Below are positions 26,269 to 35,599 of a DNA stretch of 64,000 nt, piece after piece. A program made the position numbers and the translations under genes. The stretch spans positions 186,001 to 250,000 of the forward strand of contig NZ_SHKM01000003.1 of the NCBI RefSeq assembly GCF_004217225.1, in the 5' to 3' direction. The notes below the pieces were generated by a model. It ran no database searches, was not told where the DNA came from, and saw only the letters and a list, made by a program, of their open reading frames with translations. The stretch comes from Azospira oryzae. Its GTDB lineage: Bacteria > Pseudomonadota > Gammaproteobacteria > Burkholderiales > Rhodocyclaceae. Every line of letters starts with the position of its first letter. Within the stretch, counting starts at the first letter, position 1.

Positions 26269-26919
26269 TCAGCGTTCGGCCTGGCTCGACTCCAGGGCGC
26301 ACTGCACCAGTTCGGCCAGGGAGCGCACTCCCATCTTTTCCATGACCCGGGCCCGGTGGGCCTCCACGGTCTTCATGCTGATGCTGAGCTCGTCGGCGAT
26401 CTGCTTGTTGAGCTTGCCTTCCACCACCCGGTCCATCACCTCCCGCTCCCGGGCGGTGAGCTGGGCCAGGCGGCTGGCCACGGAATTTTCCCGGGCCCGG
26501 CGGGCGCGGCGTTCCGTATCCAGGTCCATGCACTGGCGGATCAGGCGCAGCATGTCCGTATCGTTGAAGGGCTTCTCGATGAAGTCGGCGGCCCCCTTCT
26601 TCAGGGCCGCCACGGCCATGGGCACGTCGCCGTGGCCGGTGATGAAAATCACCGGCAGGGTGGAACGCTGGGCCGCCAGCCGCTCGTACAGCTCCAGGCC
26701 GCTCATGCCGGGCATGCGCACGTCCAGCACCAGGCAGCCGGCCAGGCCGTCGGTGTAGGCGGCAAGGAAGTCCTCGGCACTGGGAAAGGCGCGTACCGGA
26801 TAGCCTTCGGACTCGATCAGCCAGACCATGGAGTCGCGCATGGCCTCGTCGTCGTCCACCACGTAGACACACTGGGTTGAGGCGACGGCAGCGCTCTCCT
26901 GGCTGTTGTGTTGCGTCAT
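26269..26919 (-). CDS. FixJ/NarL-type response regulator
   Basis: Transcription regulator of the two-component pair with the upstream kinase. The 216-residue protein has a receiver domain (about 16-130) with the acidic pocket VVDDD and the phospho-acceptor Asp66 in LVLDVRMPG, a switch Thr in FITGHGDVPMAV and Lys in FIEKPF, then a LuxR-type helix-turn-helix (LTAREREVMDRVVEGKLNKQ, then IADELSISMKTVEAHR). The kinase stop lies four bases before its start, so the pair is co-transcribed. The target is unknown; lutABC is the next operon downstream, but a link is only inferred from position. Confidence 0.9.
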   Translation of the reverse strand: MTQHNSQESAAVASTQCVYVVDDDEAMRDSMVWLIESEGYPVRAFPSAEDFLAAYTDGLAGCLVLDVRMPGMSGLELYERLAAQRSTLPVIFITGHGDVPMAVAALKKGAADFIEKPFNDTDMLRLIRQCMDLDTERRARRARENSVASRLAQLTAREREVMDRVVEGKLNKQIADELSISMKTVEAHRARVMEKMGVRSLAELVQCALESSQAER

Positions 26920-26923
26920 GGCC

Positions 26924-29686
26924 TCATTCCTCCAAAGGCAGGGTGAATCGGAAAACGGTGCCGCCGCCCGGATTGGCGTCGGCCCACAGGCGGCCCTTGT
27001 GGTACTCGATGATGGAACGGCAGATGGGCAGGCCCATGCCCATGCCCTCGGGCTTGGTGGTGTAGAAGGGGGCGAACAGTTCCTCGGCGGTGGTGCTGCC
27101 GAGGCCGTGACCCCGGTCGGCCACCGCCACCTCCAGGCTGTGATTGTCCGGGAGGGTCGCGGACACCGTCAATCGGCGTTCCGCCGGCAGGGTGTCGCGC
27201 ATGGCCTCGATGCCGTTCTTCACTAGGTTGAGCAGCACCTGCTCGATCATGATGCGGTCGGCAAACAGGGGCGGCAGTTCCGGCGGCAGGTCCACGCAGA
27301 TGTTCACCCCCTGCTTGCGCGCCTCGATCTCGGCGAAGCCCAGGGCTTCCTCGACGATGTCGCCGAGCAGCACCTGGCCCCGGTTGGGCTCGCTCTTTTT
27401 CACGAACTCCCGCATGCGGCGGATGATCTTGCCGGCCCGCTCCGCCTGGAAGCTGGCCTTTTCCATGGCCCCCAGCAGCTCCTCCGGCTTGGCGGCGCCG
27501 CCCTTCATGCGCTTGACGCAGCCCATGCAGTAGTTGGCGATGGCGGCCAGGGGCTGGTTCAGCTCGTGAGCCAGGGAGGAGGCCATTTCGCCCATGGTGA
27601 TGAGGCGGGAGGTCTGCTCCAGGCGCTTCTGCTGCTGCAGGTTCACTTCCTCGATCTGCTTGCGCTCGGTGATGTCGGTGCCGATCTGCACCCGCACCAC
27701 CCGGCCGTCCACCCAGCGGATGGCCCGGTCGTGCAGGTGGTACCAGCGGCCGGAGAGGCTGTTCTGCACCTCGCCGTCGAACAGCTGGCGCGGCAGCACT
27801 TCCGGCGAGAGCAGGCGCAGGTCGCAGTCGAAGGCGCCCACCGGCGGCCGGCAGGCTTCGGTCACTTCCCAGCAGTTGCGGCCGACGGCGTCGAAACCGA
27901 AGATACTCTTGAAGGCCCGGTTGCCGAAGAGGATTTCGTCGCTCTTGGCGTCGGCCACGTACACCGCCGAATCCAGGCCGTCCAGCACCGCCATGAAGCG
28001 CTCCTGGGAGCGTTCCAGTTCGCCCCGCACCCGCTTCGGCTCGGTGATGTCGGTCATGGCCCCCATCCAGCCCGTCTGCTTGCCGTTGGCGTCGATCAGG
28101 GGGGAAATGTAGAAGCGCACGTCCATGCGCTCGCCGTTCTTGCGCATCACCCGCTGCTCGAAGCCCTTGGCGGGAGCCTGGCCGGCCAGGGTCAGCTCGA
28201 TGTTGGTGGCCAGCTGGCGGGCGTGTTCCGGCGGCCAGTAGGGGAAGGGGGGCTTGAGACCCAGCAGTTCCGCCTCGCTCCAGCCCAGCATGCGGCAGAA
28301 GGCCGGGTTCACGTAGATGATGCGGCCTTCCATGTCGATGGCCCGCAGACCGGTGGACACGGATTCCTCCATGGCTTTGCGGAAGGCGTATTCGTCGGTG
28401 AGGGCCTGCTCGGCGGTCTTGCGGTCGGTGATGTCGTGGGCCACGGCGTAGAGCAGCTTTTCCTCCGGCACCGGGTTGATGCTCCACAGCAGCCACTTGT
28501 CCTGGCCATTGGCGCTGTGGAAGCGGCATTCGAATTCCTGGGCCGCCCCTTCCGCCAGATGGCGCAGCATGTCCACCACCAGGGCCATGTCGTCCGGGTG
28601 CACGAAGTCCAGCAGGGACTTGTCCTGCAGTTCCCCCAGGGGATAGCCCAGCACCCGCTCGAAGGCCGGATTGACCCGGCGCAGCTTGCCTTCCAGGGTG
28701 GCGATGCACTGCAGGCCGAGGGACAGGGAAAACAGCCGGTCCCGCTCCTTCTCCGCCTGCAGGCGGCGCTGCACGTCGCGCCGCAGCAGGGCCAGGCTCC
28801 AGATCAGGGCCAGGGTCAGGGCGCCGATCACCAGGGGCGGCAGGGTGCGGGACCAGGCGTCGTCGGTGGCGTAGGCAATGGCCCGCAGGGAAAGGCCGTT
28901 GGCCGGCGGTTCCAGGGAGAGGCGGTAGGCCAGTTCCTTGCTGGTGGGGCGCACCGCCGTATTGGCCGCCACTTCCTTGCCCTCCCCGTCCTCCAGGGTG
29001 AGGCGGTATTTTTCGGTGAACCAGGTGGGCACCGGATGGCGCAGCAGGCCGTCGGTGCTGTAGATGCCGACGATGGCGCCCATGTCCTCGCGCCAGCGCT
29101 GCACCGGGATGGTCAGATCGAAGTAGGCGGCGCCCTGGCGGTTGCGGTAGGTGCTGCCGTAGAGGGGCCGGCCGCCGCGCAGGGCTTCGGCCAGACGGTC
29201 CTGCTGGGTCGGGTCCAGGCTTTCCCCGGCCACCCATTCGGTGGCCTCGAAGGGCGCCACCCACTGCACCTTGCCCTTGGGGTCCACCCACAGCACCACC
29301 GACAGTTCCGGATTGTTGGCCAGGTGCTGGGCGGCGCGGATCTGGAAATCCTCGTAGTCGAGCACGCCGTCGGCCAGGTTGCGGCCCAATTGGACGAGGA
29401 AATCCTGATTGGCGGTGAGGTGCAGGCGCAGGGTCTGGTCGGCCCACTGCATGTCCCGCTCCACCATGGCGCGGCGCTCGTCCGCATCCCGCTTGTCGAT
29501 GTAGCCCACCAGGGCAAACATGGTGAGGGCGAAAAGAACGATGGCCAGATAGGGGACGAGCCAGTACCACCCGCCCCGGGCAACGGCGGCTTTATACGGC
29601 AGGGAGGCAGGTTCGGCGCGGTCCGGCATGGCGCTGGGAGGCAATTCGGGTCTCAATCTTCGCTGCCCGTACAAGCGCCGGGCCAT
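26924..29686 (-). CDS. Multi-PAS membrane sensor histidine kinase
   Basis: 920 residues: transmembrane helix (41-62), periplasmic sensor region (about 63-282), second helix (283-302), three PAS domains (about 315-430, 435-555, 560-680), a HisKA domain with SSLAHELNQPLAAIANYC (phospho-His707) and an ATPase domain (NLVKNGIEAM, VADRGHGLG, LFAPFYTTKPEGMGMGLPI). The H-box type is that of FixL/TodS-like kinases. It is divergent from a periplasmic binding protein gene. The ATG at 29686 has no clear ribosome site; ATG at 29629 (MPDRAEPASLPY) is a likely alternative start. The signal sensed is unknown. Confidence 0.9.
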   Translation of the reverse strand: MARRLYGQRRLRPELPPSAMPDRAEPASLPYKAAVARGGWYWLVPYLAIVLFALTMFALVGYIDKRDADERRAMVERDMQWADQTLRLHLTANQDFLVQLGRNLADGVLDYEDFQIRAAQHLANNPELSVVLWVDPKGKVQWVAPFEATEWVAGESLDPTQQDRLAEALRGGRPLYGSTYRNRQGAAYFDLTIPVQRWREDMGAIVGIYSTDGLLRHPVPTWFTEKYRLTLEDGEGKEVAANTAVRPTSKELAYRLSLEPPANGLSLRAIAYATDDAWSRTLPPLVIGALTLALIWSLALLRRDVQRRLQAEKERDRLFSLSLGLQCIATLEGKLRRVNPAFERVLGYPLGELQDKSLLDFVHPDDMALVVDMLRHLAEGAAQEFECRFHSANGQDKWLLWSINPVPEEKLLYAVAHDITDRKTAEQALTDEYAFRKAMEESVSTGLRAIDMEGRIIYVNPAFCRMLGWSEAELLGLKPPFPYWPPEHARQLATNIELTLAGQAPAKGFEQRVMRKNGERMDVRFYISPLIDANGKQTGWMGAMTDITEPKRVRGELERSQERFMAVLDGLDSAVYVADAKSDEILFGNRAFKSIFGFDAVGRNCWEVTEACRPPVGAFDCDLRLLSPEVLPRQLFDGEVQNSLSGRWYHLHDRAIRWVDGRVVRVQIGTDITERKQIEEVNLQQQKRLEQTSRLITMGEMASSLAHELNQPLAAIANYCMGCVKRMKGGAAKPEELLGAMEKASFQAERAGKIIRRMREFVKKSEPNRGQVLLGDIVEEALGFAEIEARKQGVNICVDLPPELPPLFADRIMIEQVLLNLVKNGIEAMRDTLPAERRLTVSATLPDNHSLEVAVADRGHGLGSTTAEELFAPFYTTKPEGMGMGLPICRSIIEYHKGRLWADANPGGGTVFRFTLPLEE

Positions 29687-29738
29687 TGGTGTTTACCCTG
29701 AGTATCGCATGGGCAGTGGCTCGGCGGCCCGGCGAGGG

Positions 29739-29744
29739 GATAAT
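29739..29744 (+). promoter_or_regulatory. Putative -10 element for the binding-protein gene
   Basis: GATAAT in the context GGGATAATGGCGG, 60 bases before the start at 29804. The same context occurs before the GGDEF-EAL gene at 49645. No clear -35. Confidence 0.4.
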
Positions 29745-29803
29745 GGCGGCTTGCGGGATAACCCGAATTGGCGCCCTCCCGACCCATCCCGTAGGCTCGA
29801 CCC

Positions 29804-31012
29804 ATGCTGCCCGCCCTCCCCTCTCGACTGTCGCTCTTCCTCGCCGCGGCCATCGCGCTGCTGGCCCCCGCCTGGGCCCAGGCCGCCCCCCAGGCGCCCC
29901 TGCCGATCCGCATCGGCGTGTACGGCCCCTTCACCGGCGGCTCCAGCCCCATGGGCCTGTCCATGCGCGACGGCATCCGCCTGGCGACGGCGGAGATCAA
30001 CGCCGGCGGCGGCCTCCTGGGGCGCCCCCTGCAACTGGTGGAGCGGGACGACGAGGCCAACAACCAGCGGGGCAGCCGGATCGCCCAGGAGCTGGTGCAG
30101 ATGAAGGTGACCGCCGCCGTGGGCATCGTCAATACCGGAGTGGCCCTGGCCAGCCAGCATTACTTCCAGGATGCCCGCATTCCGGTACTCACCGCCGTGG
30201 CCACCGGCTCCATCATCACCAAGCAGTTCCTGCAGCCCCACTACGCCGAGAACTATGTCTTCCGCGTCTCCAACAGCGACGCCATCCAGGCGGCCATGAT
30301 CGTCGAGGAGGCGGTGGAGCGGCGCCGCTTCAAGCGCCTGGCCATCATCCACGACACCACCAACTACGGCCAGCTGGGCCGGGAGGACCTGGAGAAGGCC
30401 CTTACCGCCAAGGGCCTGAAGCCGGTCAGCATCGAGCATTTCAACCTGGGCGAGATCGATCTGACCCGCCAGCTGCAGCGGGCCCGGGACGCGGGCGCCG
30501 AAGCCATCCTGGCCTACGGCATCGGTCCGGAACTGGCGGCCCTGGCCAACGGCCGCGCCAAGCTGCACTGGGAGGCGCCCCTCATCGGCGGCTGGACCCT
30601 TTCCATGTCCTCCTTCATCGACAACGCCGGCCCCAATGCGGAAGGGGCGCGCATGCCCCTCACCTTCATCGACGAGGGCACCTCCCTGAAGCGACGCCAG
30701 TTCCTCGACGCCTACCTGAAAGCCAGCGGCGCCCCCCGCATCCCGGTGCCTTCGGCCGCGGCCCAGGGCTACGACGCCATGCTGCTGCTGGCTGCCGCCA
30801 TCCGCCAGGCCGGCAGCACCGACGGCCCGCGCCTGAAGGCGGCCCTGGAGAATCTGCGGGACAAGGTGGAAGGGGTGGTACAGATCTACGAGCGCCCTTT
30901 CAGTCCCAACGACCACGAAGCCATCGACCGGCTCGACACCCCGGTCATGGGCGAGGTCCGCGGCGGCCGGGTGGTCCATGCCTACGGCGTACGCCTGCGC
31001 CACGTGCCCTGA
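29804..31012 (+). CDS. Orphan periplasmic ligand-binding protein (branched-chain amino acid type)
   Basis: 402 residues with a signal peptide (1-28, ending AQAAP) and the type-I periplasmic-binding (LivJ/Leu-Ile-Val) fold: IRIGVYGPFTGGSSPMGLSM, LATAEINAGGGLLGRPLQLV, VGIVNTGVALASQHYFQDA, and LAIIHDTTNYGQLGREDLEK. No permease or ATPase gene is nearby; instead it is divergent from a histidine kinase/response regulator pair. It may therefore serve as a periplasmic sensor partner of the kinase rather than as a transport component (inference). The ligand cannot be deduced. Confidence 0.88.
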   Translation: MLPALPSRLSLFLAAAIALLAPAWAQAAPQAPLPIRIGVYGPFTGGSSPMGLSMRDGIRLATAEINAGGGLLGRPLQLVERDDEANNQRGSRIAQELVQMKVTAAVGIVNTGVALASQHYFQDARIPVLTAVATGSIITKQFLQPHYAENYVFRVSNSDAIQAAMIVEEAVERRRFKRLAIIHDTTNYGQLGREDLEKALTAKGLKPVSIEHFNLGEIDLTRQLQRARDAGAEAILAYGIGPELAALANGRAKLHWEAPLIGGWTLSMSSFIDNAGPNAEGARMPLTFIDEGTSLKRRQFLDAYLKASGAPRIPVPSAAAQGYDAMLLLAAAIRQAGSTDGPRLKAALENLRDKVEGVVQIYERPFSPNDHEAIDRLDTPVMGEVRGGRVVHAYGVRLRHVP

Positions 31013-31082
31013 GCCGCCCTCACCGGGGCCACCGGCCCGCCGAGGAGACTGCCAGGCACCCCGGGCCCAGTCCTGCTCTATG

Positions 31083-31093
31083 TTGCAGTGCAA
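31083..31093. promoter_or_regulatory. TTGCA-G-TGCAA palindrome upstream of the aceE promoter
   Basis: A perfect 5+1+5 palindrome that ends two bases before the proposed -35 region; TGTTGCA is repeated directly at 31081 and 31094. Candidate operator for the pyruvate dehydrogenase operon. It does not resemble the E. coli PdhR box. Confidence 0.35.
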
Positions 31094-31095
31094 TG

Positions 31096-31124
31096 TTGCA
31101 CAATACGAACTGTGTTTTTACAAT
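31096..31124 (+). promoter_or_regulatory. Putative aceE promoter
   Basis: TTGCAC (31096-31101), 17-base spacer, TACAAT (31119-31124), start near 31131. The -10 is a 5/6 match; the -35 has only the TTG. The leader begins with a small hairpin, TTCGC-TAG-GCGAA (31132-31144), and ends with AGGAGA before the aceE ATG. Confidence 0.6.
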
Positions 31125-31226
31125 GTGGAAATTCGCTAGGCGAAGCTATCGTTTCGGTCTAAGCTAGGTGTTGCCGCCCCACCCGGTGCGCAACAAAAAA
31201 ACGTCCTTCCAAATAGGAGACAAACC

Positions 31227-33899
31227 ATGGCAGCACTGCCCGAAGTTCCCCAATCGGTTGATGCCGATCCCCAGGAAACCAAGGAATGGGTCGACGCCCT
31301 CGAAGGCGTGATCGAGAAGGAAGGCCCGGACCGGGCCCACTACCTGATCGAGAAGCTCATCGGACAGGCCCGTGAGGAAGGCGTGGACATTCCCTACAGC
31401 GCCACCACCGAATACATCAACACCATCCCCGCCGAGAAGCAGCCCAACTACCCGGGCAACCCGGACCTGGAAGAGCGCATCCGCTCCTACATCCGCTGGA
31501 ACGCCATGGCCATGGTGGTGCGGGCCAACAAGCACACCAACGTGGGCGGCCACATCGCCTCCTTCGCTTCCTCCGCCGTGCTCTACGACGTGGGCTTCAA
31601 CTGGTTCTGGAACGCCGCCTCCGACAACCACGGCGGCGACCTGATCTTCTTCCAGGGCCACTCCGTGCCCGGCGTCTACGCCCGCGCCTTCATGCTCGGC
31701 CGCCTGACCGAGGACCAGATGGACAACTTCCGCCAGGAAGTGGACGGCAAGGGCATCTCCTCCTACCCCCACCCCTGGCTGATGCCGGATTTCTGGCAGT
31801 TCCCCACCGTCTCCATGGGCCTGGGCCCCCTGCAGGCCATCTACCAGGCCCGCTTCATGAAGTACCTGCAGTGCCGCAACCTGGTGCAGACCGAAGGCCG
31901 CAAGGTGTGGGCCTTCCTCGGCGACGGCGAGGTGGACGAGGTGGAATCCCTCGGCGCCATCGGCATGGCCGCCCGGGAAAAGCTGGACAACCTGATTTTC
32001 GTCATCAACTGCAACCTGCAGCGCCTGGACGGCCCGGTGCGCGGCAACGGCAAGATCATCCAGGAACTGGAAGGCGACTTCCGCGGCGCCGGCTGGAACG
32101 TCATCAAGCTGATCTGGGGCACCCACTGGGACGCCCTCTTCGCCCGCGACAAGAAGGGCATCCTGAAGAAGCGCATGATGGAATGCGTGGACGGCGAGTA
32201 CCAGACCTTCAAGGCCAAGGACGGCGCCTACGTGCGCGAGTACTTCTTCAACACGCCGGAACTGAAGGAACTGGTGGCCGACTGGACCGACGACGAAGTG
32301 TGGGCCCTGAACCGTGGTGGCCACGACATGTTCAAGATCTTCACCGCCTTCAAGGCCGCCACCGAACACAAGGGCAAGCCCACCCTGATCCTGGCCAAGA
32401 CCATCAAGGGTTTCGGCATGGGCGAGGCCGGCGAGGCCCAGAACACCACCCACCAGACCAAGAAGATGGGCCACGAGGCCCTGCGTCGCATGCGCGACCG
32501 CTTCAACCTGCCGGTGCCGGACGACAAGATCGACGAGGTGCCCTACCTGAAGTTCGAGGAAGGCTCTCCCGAACTGACCTACATGCGGGAACGCCGCCTG
32601 GCCCTGGGTGGCTACCTGCCCCAGCGCCGCGAAAAGGCCGCCCCCCTGGCGGTGCCCGAGCTGGCCGCCTTCGAGGGCCTGCTCAAGGCCACCGGCGAAG
32701 GTCGGGAAATATCCACCACCATGGCCATCGTGCGGGTCCTGTCCACCCTGCTCAAGGACAAGAACATCGGCCGCCACATCGTGCCCATCGTGCCGGACGA
32801 GTCCCGCACCTTCGGCATGGAAGGCATGTTCCGCCAGGTCGGCATCTGGAACCAGGAGGGCCAGAAGTACGTACCCCAGGACCACGACCAGCTGATGTTC
32901 TACAAGGAATCCCAGGACGGCCAGATCCTGCAGGAAGGCATCAACGAGGCCGGCGCCATGGCCGACTGGATCGCCGCCGCCACCGCCTACAGCACCCACG
33001 GCGTACAGATGGTGCCCTTCTACATCTGCTACTCCATGTTCGGTCTGCAGCGCACCATGGATCTGTGCTGGGCTGCCGGCGACCAGCGCGCCCGGGGCTT
33101 CCTGGTGGGCGGCACCGCCGGCCGCACCACCCTGAACGGCGAAGGCCTGCAGCACGAGGACGGCCATTCCCTGATCCTCTCCGGCCTGATCCCCAACTGC
33201 GTCTCCTACGACCCCACCTTCGCCTACGAAGTGGCCGTGATCATGCAGGATGGCCTGCGCCGCATGTTCAAGGAGCAGGAGGACGTCTATTACTACCTGA
33301 CGGTGATGAACGAGAACTACGAGCACCCCGAAATGCCGGCCGGTGCCGAAGCCAACATCGTCAAGGGCATGTACCAGTTCAAGAAGGGCGCCGCTTCCGA
33401 CGCTCCCCGCGTGCAGCTGCTGGGCTCCGGCACCATCTTCCGCGAAGTGATGGCCGCCGCCGAGCTGCTGAAGAACGACTGGGGCGTGGAAGCCGACCTG
33501 TGGTCCTGCCCCAGCTTCAACGAACTGGCCCGCAACGGCCAGGACACGGCCCGCTGGAACCTGCTGCACCCCCTGGAAAAGCCGAAGAAGAGCCACGTGG
33601 AAGAATGCCTGGACGATACCCGCGGTCCGGTCATCGCCTCTACCGACTACGTGCGTCTCTACTCCGAGCAGATCCGTCCCTTCATCAACCGCCGCTACGT
33701 CACCCTGGGCACCGACGGCTTCGGCCGCTCCGACACCCGGGAGAAGCTGCGCCACTTCTTCGAGGTGGATCGCCACTGGGTCGTCCTGGCCTCCCTCAAG
33801 GCCCTGGCCGACGATGGCCAGATCGAGCGCGAGAAGGTGGCTGCGGCCCTGGTCAAGTACGGCCTGGACCCCGAAAAGCTGAATCCCCAGACCTGCTAA
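31227..33899 (+). CDS. aceE: Pyruvate dehydrogenase E1 component (homodimeric)
   Basis: Thiamine-diphosphate-dependent decarboxylation of pyruvate and reductive acetylation of E2. The 890-residue single-chain E1 matches E. coli AceE in length. The ThDP motif runs from GDGEVDE to NCNLQRLDGPV; other landmarks are FFQGHSVPGVYARAFMLGRL, KTIKGFGMGEAGEAQNTTH, PDESRTFGMEGMFRQVGIW and AGRTTLNGEGLQHEDGHS. AATAGGAGACAAACC precedes the ATG. It is first of aceE-aceF-lpd, 20 bases before aceF. Confidence 0.98.
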   Translation: MAALPEVPQSVDADPQETKEWVDALEGVIEKEGPDRAHYLIEKLIGQAREEGVDIPYSATTEYINTIPAEKQPNYPGNPDLEERIRSYIRWNAMAMVVRANKHTNVGGHIASFASSAVLYDVGFNWFWNAASDNHGGDLIFFQGHSVPGVYARAFMLGRLTEDQMDNFRQEVDGKGISSYPHPWLMPDFWQFPTVSMGLGPLQAIYQARFMKYLQCRNLVQTEGRKVWAFLGDGEVDEVESLGAIGMAAREKLDNLIFVINCNLQRLDGPVRGNGKIIQELEGDFRGAGWNVIKLIWGTHWDALFARDKKGILKKRMMECVDGEYQTFKAKDGAYVREYFFNTPELKELVADWTDDEVWALNRGGHDMFKIFTAFKAATEHKGKPTLILAKTIKGFGMGEAGEAQNTTHQTKKMGHEALRRMRDRFNLPVPDDKIDEVPYLKFEEGSPELTYMRERRLALGGYLPQRREKAAPLAVPELAAFEGLLKATGEGREISTTMAIVRVLSTLLKDKNIGRHIVPIVPDESRTFGMEGMFRQVGIWNQEGQKYVPQDHDQLMFYKESQDGQILQEGINEAGAMADWIAAATAYSTHGVQMVPFYICYSMFGLQRTMDLCWAAGDQRARGFLVGGTAGRTTLNGEGLQHEDGHSLILSGLIPNCVSYDPTFAYEVAVIMQDGLRRMFKEQEDVYYYLTVMNENYEHPEMPAGAEANIVKGMYQFKKGAASDAPRVQLLGSGTIFREVMAAAELLKNDWGVEADLWSCPSFNELARNGQDTARWNLLHPLEKPKKSHVEECLDDTRGPVIASTDYVRLYSEQIRPFINRRYVTLGTDGFGRSDTREKLRHFFEVDRHWVVLASLKALADDGQIEREKVAAALVKYGLDPEKLNPQTC

Positions 33900-33919
33900 T
33901 CGCCTGACGGAGAAGAACA

Positions 33920-35587
33920 ATGAGCCAAACCATTGAAGTGAAGGTCCCGGACATCGGCGATTTCAAAGATGTGCCGGTCATCGAAATTTTCGTCAAGCCG
34001 GGCGACACCGTGAAGGTGGAAGATCCCCTGTGCTCCCTGGAGTCCGACAAGGCCACCATGGACGTGCCCTCTTCCGCCGCCGGCGTGGTCAAGGAAGTGA
34101 AGATCAAGGTCGGTGACAAGGTTGCCGAAGGCAGCGTGGTGGTGATCCTGGAAAGTGCCGCAAGCGGCGCCGCTGCGGCGGTCCCCGCGCCCCAGGCCGC
34201 TGCGCCGGCTCCGGTGGCAGCAGCCCCCGCGACCCCTGCGCCTGTTGCTGCCGCCCCGGCCCCGGCCGCCTCCGGCCCGGTGGAAGTGAAGGTGCCGGAC
34301 ATCGGCGACTTCAAGGACGTGCCGGTCATCGAAGTGTTCGTCAAGGTCGGCGACACGGTGAAACAGGAAGATGCCCTGTGCTCCCTGGAGTCCGACAAGG
34401 CCACCATGGACGTACCCTCTTCCGCCGCCGGCGTGGTCAAGGAAGTTAGGGTCAAGGTCGGCGACAAGGTTTCCGAAGGCAGTGTGGTGGTGGTGCTGGA
34501 AGGCGCCTCCGGTGCCGTGGCCGCCGTGGCTGCAGCCCCTGCGGCTGCCGCACCGGCACCGGCCGCCCCCGCGGTCATCCCGCCGGAACTGGACGGCCCC
34601 GCGCCCACCAAGCCCTTCACCCCGGCCCCCGCTGCCGCGCCCTACGGCCTGGCCCTGGGCGGCAAGGTGCACGCCTCCCCCTCGGTGCGCGCCTTTGCCC
34701 GGGAACTGGGCGTGGATCTCTCCAAGGTCACCGCCACCGGCCCCAAGAGCCGCATCCAGGCCGAAGACGTGAAGGCCTACATCAAAGGCGTCATGTCCGG
34801 CCAGACCGTGGCCCCCACCCAGGTGGGCGGCGGCGGCATCACCGGCGGCGGCTCCCTGGACCTGCTGCCCTGGCCCAAGGTGGACTTCGCCAAGTTCGGC
34901 CCCATCGAAGCCAAGCCCCTCTCCCGCATCAAGAAGATTTCCGGCGCCAACCTGGCGCGCAACTGGGTGATGATCCCCGCCGTGACCTACCACGAGGACG
35001 CGGACATCACCGACCTGGAAGCCTTCCGGGTGCAGTTGAACAAGGAAAACGAAAAGAGCGGCCAGAAGCTGACCATGCTGGCCTTCATCATCAAGGCCTG
35101 CGTCAAGGTGCTGCAGCAGTTCCCCGAACTGAACACCTCCCTGGATGGCGACAACCTGGTGTACAAGAAGTACTACCACATCGGTTTCGCCGCCGACACG
35201 CCCAACGGCCTGGTGGTGCCGGTACTGAAGGACGCCGACAAGAAGGGCGTGCTGGAGATCGCCAAGGAAACCGGCGAACTGGCCAAGCTGGCCCGGGACG
35301 GCAAGCTGAAGCCCGCCGACATGCAGGGCGCCACCTTCACCATTTCTTCCGTCGGCGGCATCGGCGGCACGGCTTTCAGCCCCATCGTCAATGCGCCGGA
35401 AGTGGCCATCCTGGGCGTTTCCAAGTCCAGCATGAAGCCGGTGTGGAACGGCAAGGAATTCGTGCCGCGCCTGATCGTGCCCCTGTCCCTCTCCGCCGAC
35501 CACCGCGTCATCGACGGCGCCCTGGCGACCCGCTTCAACGCCGAACTGGCCAAGCTGCTGGCGGATTTCCGCCGGGTCATGCTGTAA
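33920..35587 (+). CDS. aceF: Pyruvate dehydrogenase E2, dihydrolipoyl acetyltransferase
   Basis: Core of the complex; transfers acetyl groups from lipoamide to CoA. The 555-residue protein has two lipoyl domains (about 2-78 and 120-195, lipoylated Lys44 and Lys160 in ESDKATMD), Ala/Pro-rich linkers, a peripheral-subunit binding domain (about 249-288, KVHASPSVRAFARELGVDL) and the catalytic domain ending in SADHRVIDGALATRF with His528 and Asp532. E. coli has three lipoyl domains; two plus one on Lpd is a betaproteobacterial pattern. It starts 20 bases after aceE and ends 12 bases before lpd. Confidence 0.98.
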   Translation: MSQTIEVKVPDIGDFKDVPVIEIFVKPGDTVKVEDPLCSLESDKATMDVPSSAAGVVKEVKIKVGDKVAEGSVVVILESAASGAAAAVPAPQAAAPAPVAAAPATPAPVAAAPAPAASGPVEVKVPDIGDFKDVPVIEVFVKVGDTVKQEDALCSLESDKATMDVPSSAAGVVKEVRVKVGDKVSEGSVVVVLEGASGAVAAVAAAPAAAAPAPAAPAVIPPELDGPAPTKPFTPAPAAAPYGLALGGKVHASPSVRAFARELGVDLSKVTATGPKSRIQAEDVKAYIKGVMSGQTVAPTQVGGGGITGGGSLDLLPWPKVDFAKFGPIEAKPLSRIKKISGANLARNWVMIPAVTYHEDADITDLEAFRVQLNKENEKSGQKLTMLAFIIKACVKVLQQFPELNTSLDGDNLVYKKYYHIGFAADTPNGLVVPVLKDADKKGVLEIAKETGELAKLARDGKLKPADMQGATFTISSVGGIGGTAFSPIVNAPEVAILGVSKSSMKPVWNGKEFVPRLIVPLSLSADHRVIDGALATRFNAELAKLLADFRRVML

Positions 35588-35599
35588 GGGAGAGAGAAC

